NCBI GenBank assembly: GCA_903890595.1
Contig: CAITBU010000385.1
Location: 1-7,761, forward strand
DNA length: 7,761 bases
From: an uncultured Holophagaceae bacterium
GTDB lineage: Bacteria; Acidobacteriota; Holophagae; Holophagales; Holophagaceae
Reading direction: 5' to 3'
The position numbers were made by a program, and so were the translations under genes. Of the stretch, positions 6,981 to 7,761 are shown piece by piece. Each line of letters begins with the position of its first letter. The first letter of the stretch is position 1. The notes under the pieces are model-generated. The model had not been told where the DNA came from and ran no database searches. It saw only the letters and a list, made by a program, of their open reading frames with translations.

Positions 6981-7271
6981 TCAGGCCGGGATGGCATGCA
7001 GCCTTAGTCCCAGGGCGTGGATGACCTTCACCACGGTGGAGAACTCAGGATTGCCATCAGGAGAGAGGGCCTTGTAGAGGCCTTCCCGTGTCAGGCCGGT
7101 GTCCCGCGCAAGCTGCGCCATGCCGCGTGCCCGAGCAATGTCACCCAGGGCCGCTCGGATCAGGCTGCCGTCTCCTGGGTCCTCCTCGAAGCAGGCTTCA
7201 AGGTAGAGGCTCAGGTCCTCCTCGGTCTTGAGGTGGTCCACGGCATCCCATTTGGTGAGCTTGATTCCCAT
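6981..7271 (-). CDS. Addiction module antidote protein, HigA-like helix-turn-helix antitoxin (96 aa)
   Basis: This is a small DNA-binding antitoxin of the HI1420/HigA-like family (putative addiction module antidote). It would bind and neutralise its cognate RelE/ParE-superfamily toxin and repress their shared promoter. Residues 1-48 hold the family's N-terminal part, including DHLKTEEDLSLYLEACFEE and the GDGSLIRAALGDIARARG segment. A helix-turn-helix follows at about 51-70 (MAQLARDTGLTREGLYKALS), and the C-terminus FSTVVKVIHALGLRL is typical. It lies 9 bp downstream of the toxin reading frame, in the toxin-first order usual for this family, and has a strong ribosome binding site. The ORF appears complete. 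Because the toxin frame is interrupted, it may now be an orphan antitoxin or simple repressor. Confidence 0.9.
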   Translation of the reverse strand: MGIKLTKWDAVDHLKTEEDLSLYLEACFEEDPGDGSLIRAALGDIARARGMAQLARDTGLTREGLYKALSPDGNPEFSTVVKVIHALGLRLHAIPA

Positions 7272-7276
7272 CTCGT

Positions 7277-7282
7277 CCTCCT
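7277..7282 (-). promoter_or_regulatory. Strong ribosome binding site of the antitoxin gene
   Basis: On the minus strand AGGAGG lies 5 nt before the antitoxin ATG and overlaps the toxin's terminal TAG by two bases. This lets the antitoxin be translated independently of ribosomes reading through the toxin frame, which matters here because that frame is interrupted. Confidence 0.8.
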
Positions 7283-7562
7283 ACACCTGCTTGGCCAGTT
7301 CCAGCGCGGACTTGACGTCCTTGCCCTGGCTGGACTTGTCCCCCCCACCAAGGAGGATCACGATCTTGAGTCCCTGCTGGATGAAATAGACCCGATAGCC
7401 TGGACCATAGTGGATCCTCATCTCGGAAACGCCTTCTCCCACGGGGCGGCAATCCCCCAGGTTGCCTTGCTCCGCCCGCCGAATGCGGGCACTTATTCTT
7501 GCCTTGGCGCGGCCATCGGTAAGCCCGCTCTACCAACCCTCAAAGACCTCGGTGGTCAGCAT
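7281..7562 (-). pseudogene. HigB-like RelE/ParE-family toxin gene interrupted by an amber codon
   Basis: Read from ATG at 7562, the frame gives MLTTEVFEGW, then TAG (7532-7530), then SGLTDGRAKARISARIRRAE, and runs to a second TAG at 7281-7283, for 93 codons in all. The part after the stop carries the hallmarks of the HI1419-type addiction-module toxin family: GLTDGRAKARI, GNLGD, PVGEGVSEMRIHYGPGYRVYF, and LLGGGDKSSQGKD followed by the C-terminal ALELA. Relatives of this ribosome-associated mRNA-interferase superfamily have WL or WF where this sequence has W-stop, so a single change from TTG to TAG would explain it. The rest shows no frameshift. No good in-frame start follows the stop until well inside the conserved core, so a shorter functional product is unlikely. 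Alternatives are a sequencing error or amber suppression. The ATG has only a weak ribosome binding site. Confidence 0.8.
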
Positions 7563-7570
7563 CGTCTTGC

Positions 7571-7596
7571 TTCACGAAGTGTGAACCATGGTTCAC
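7571..7596. promoter_or_regulatory. Candidate operator of the toxin-antitoxin locus
   Basis: GTGAACCATGGTTCAC (7581-7596) is a perfect 16-bp palindrome 18 bp upstream of the toxin ATG. Its left half also pairs with TTCAC at 7571-7575, so TTCAC/GTGAA half-sites recur three times at 10-11 bp spacing (7571, 7581, 7592), about one helical turn. This is the arrangement expected for cooperative binding by a dimeric HigA-like antitoxin repressor. Assignment to this locus rests on position and symmetry. Confidence 0.6.
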
Positions 7597-7605
7597 GTTT
7601 GTCCA
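7577..7605 (-). promoter_or_regulatory. Possible promoter of the toxin-antitoxin locus
   Basis: On the minus strand TGGACA (7605-7600) resembles a -35 box. A 17-nt spacer leads to ACACTT (7582-7577), a poor -10 match. The palindrome then fills the spacer, where a repressor would block polymerase. The -10 is weak and the call is tentative. Confidence 0.25.
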
Positions 7606-7724
7606 GGGGACTTGTAGGGCTTTTCCACCTTCCCCTCCGAATCCTTCAACTCGGGCTGGGTGGATTGGCGCAAGAAAGGGCCAAAACTTTGGTTCATCCG
7701 GGAATTCCGGGAAAAAGAACTGCC

Positions 7725-7761
7725 AACCACAGAGAACGCAGAGAGCGCAGAGGCGCGCCGA
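7725..7761. repeat. CAGAGA-rich repeat fragment at the right edge
   Basis: The sequence starts AACCAC and continues as AGAGAACGCAGAGAGCGCAGAGG, ending GCGCGCCGA at the window edge. It resembles the tail of the left-hand tandem units (AACCAC, CGCAGAGA, GAGAGCAGAGG, GGCGCCGA), in the same orientation. The element presumably continues beyond the window. Confidence 0.5.

Noticed and set aside
7198..7536. A 112-codon minus-strand frame covering the toxin region
   Set aside because: It is in a different frame from the recognisable toxin and its translation has no family features.
7593..7697. A 34-codon minus-strand ORF starting MNQSFGPFL
   Set aside because: It has no ribosome binding site and no recognised similarity, and the frame runs upstream into the repeat. 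It could be a remnant but cannot be supported.

Overview
The window is a GC-rich bacterial chromosomal segment with typical bacterial signals: Shine-Dalgarno sequences, overlapping genes and short operons. It contains a quinol-type nitric oxide reductase, a bacterial-type PEP carboxylase, an RsbW-like kinase, a degraded HigBA-like toxin-antitoxin pair and families of palindromic intergenic repeats. Together these would fit a free-living anaerobe or facultative organism such as a Holophagae-type acidobacterium or a deltaproteobacterium. That placement is an impression from gene and repeat style, not a demonstrated identification.

Layout. Positions 1-531 are non-coding tandem repeat DNA: two nearly complete units of about 211-219 bp and a diverged partial third, each carrying hairpin-forming segments. 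Next, on the minus strand, come an RsbW/SpoIIAB-like ATP-binding protein (1161-1601) and a small CDF-like cation transporter homologue (541-1164). They overlap by 4 bp and read leftward as one unit. A divergent intergenic region of about 200 bp with several short palindromes separates them from the plus-strand gene for a single-subunit nitric oxide reductase (1800-3971). A long palindrome built from CGCCAAGA-type repeats (4010-4090) lies between that gene and the convergent minus-strand ppc gene (4104-6854). Upstream of ppc, also on the minus strand, is a toxin-antitoxin locus. Its antitoxin (6981-7271) is intact. Its toxin (7281-7562) is recognisable over its full length but carries an in-frame TAG at codon 11. 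A 16-bp perfect palindrome, a good candidate operator, sits upstream of the toxin. The window ends in another piece of a CAGAGA-rich repeat resembling part of the left-hand array.

How the parts relate. The reductase removes nitric oxide using membrane quinol, and no norC or other denitrification gene is present, so detoxification is as likely as respiration. The kinase-like protein and the transporter homologue are probably co-translated. PEP carboxylase supplies oxaloacetate and looks unrelated to its neighbours. I see no rRNA, tRNA, CRISPR array or transposase. The least ordinary items are the amber-interrupted toxin beside an intact antitoxin and operator, the tandem repeat array, and the CxxxC/Cys-tailed CDF-like protein coupled to an anti-sigma-type kinase.
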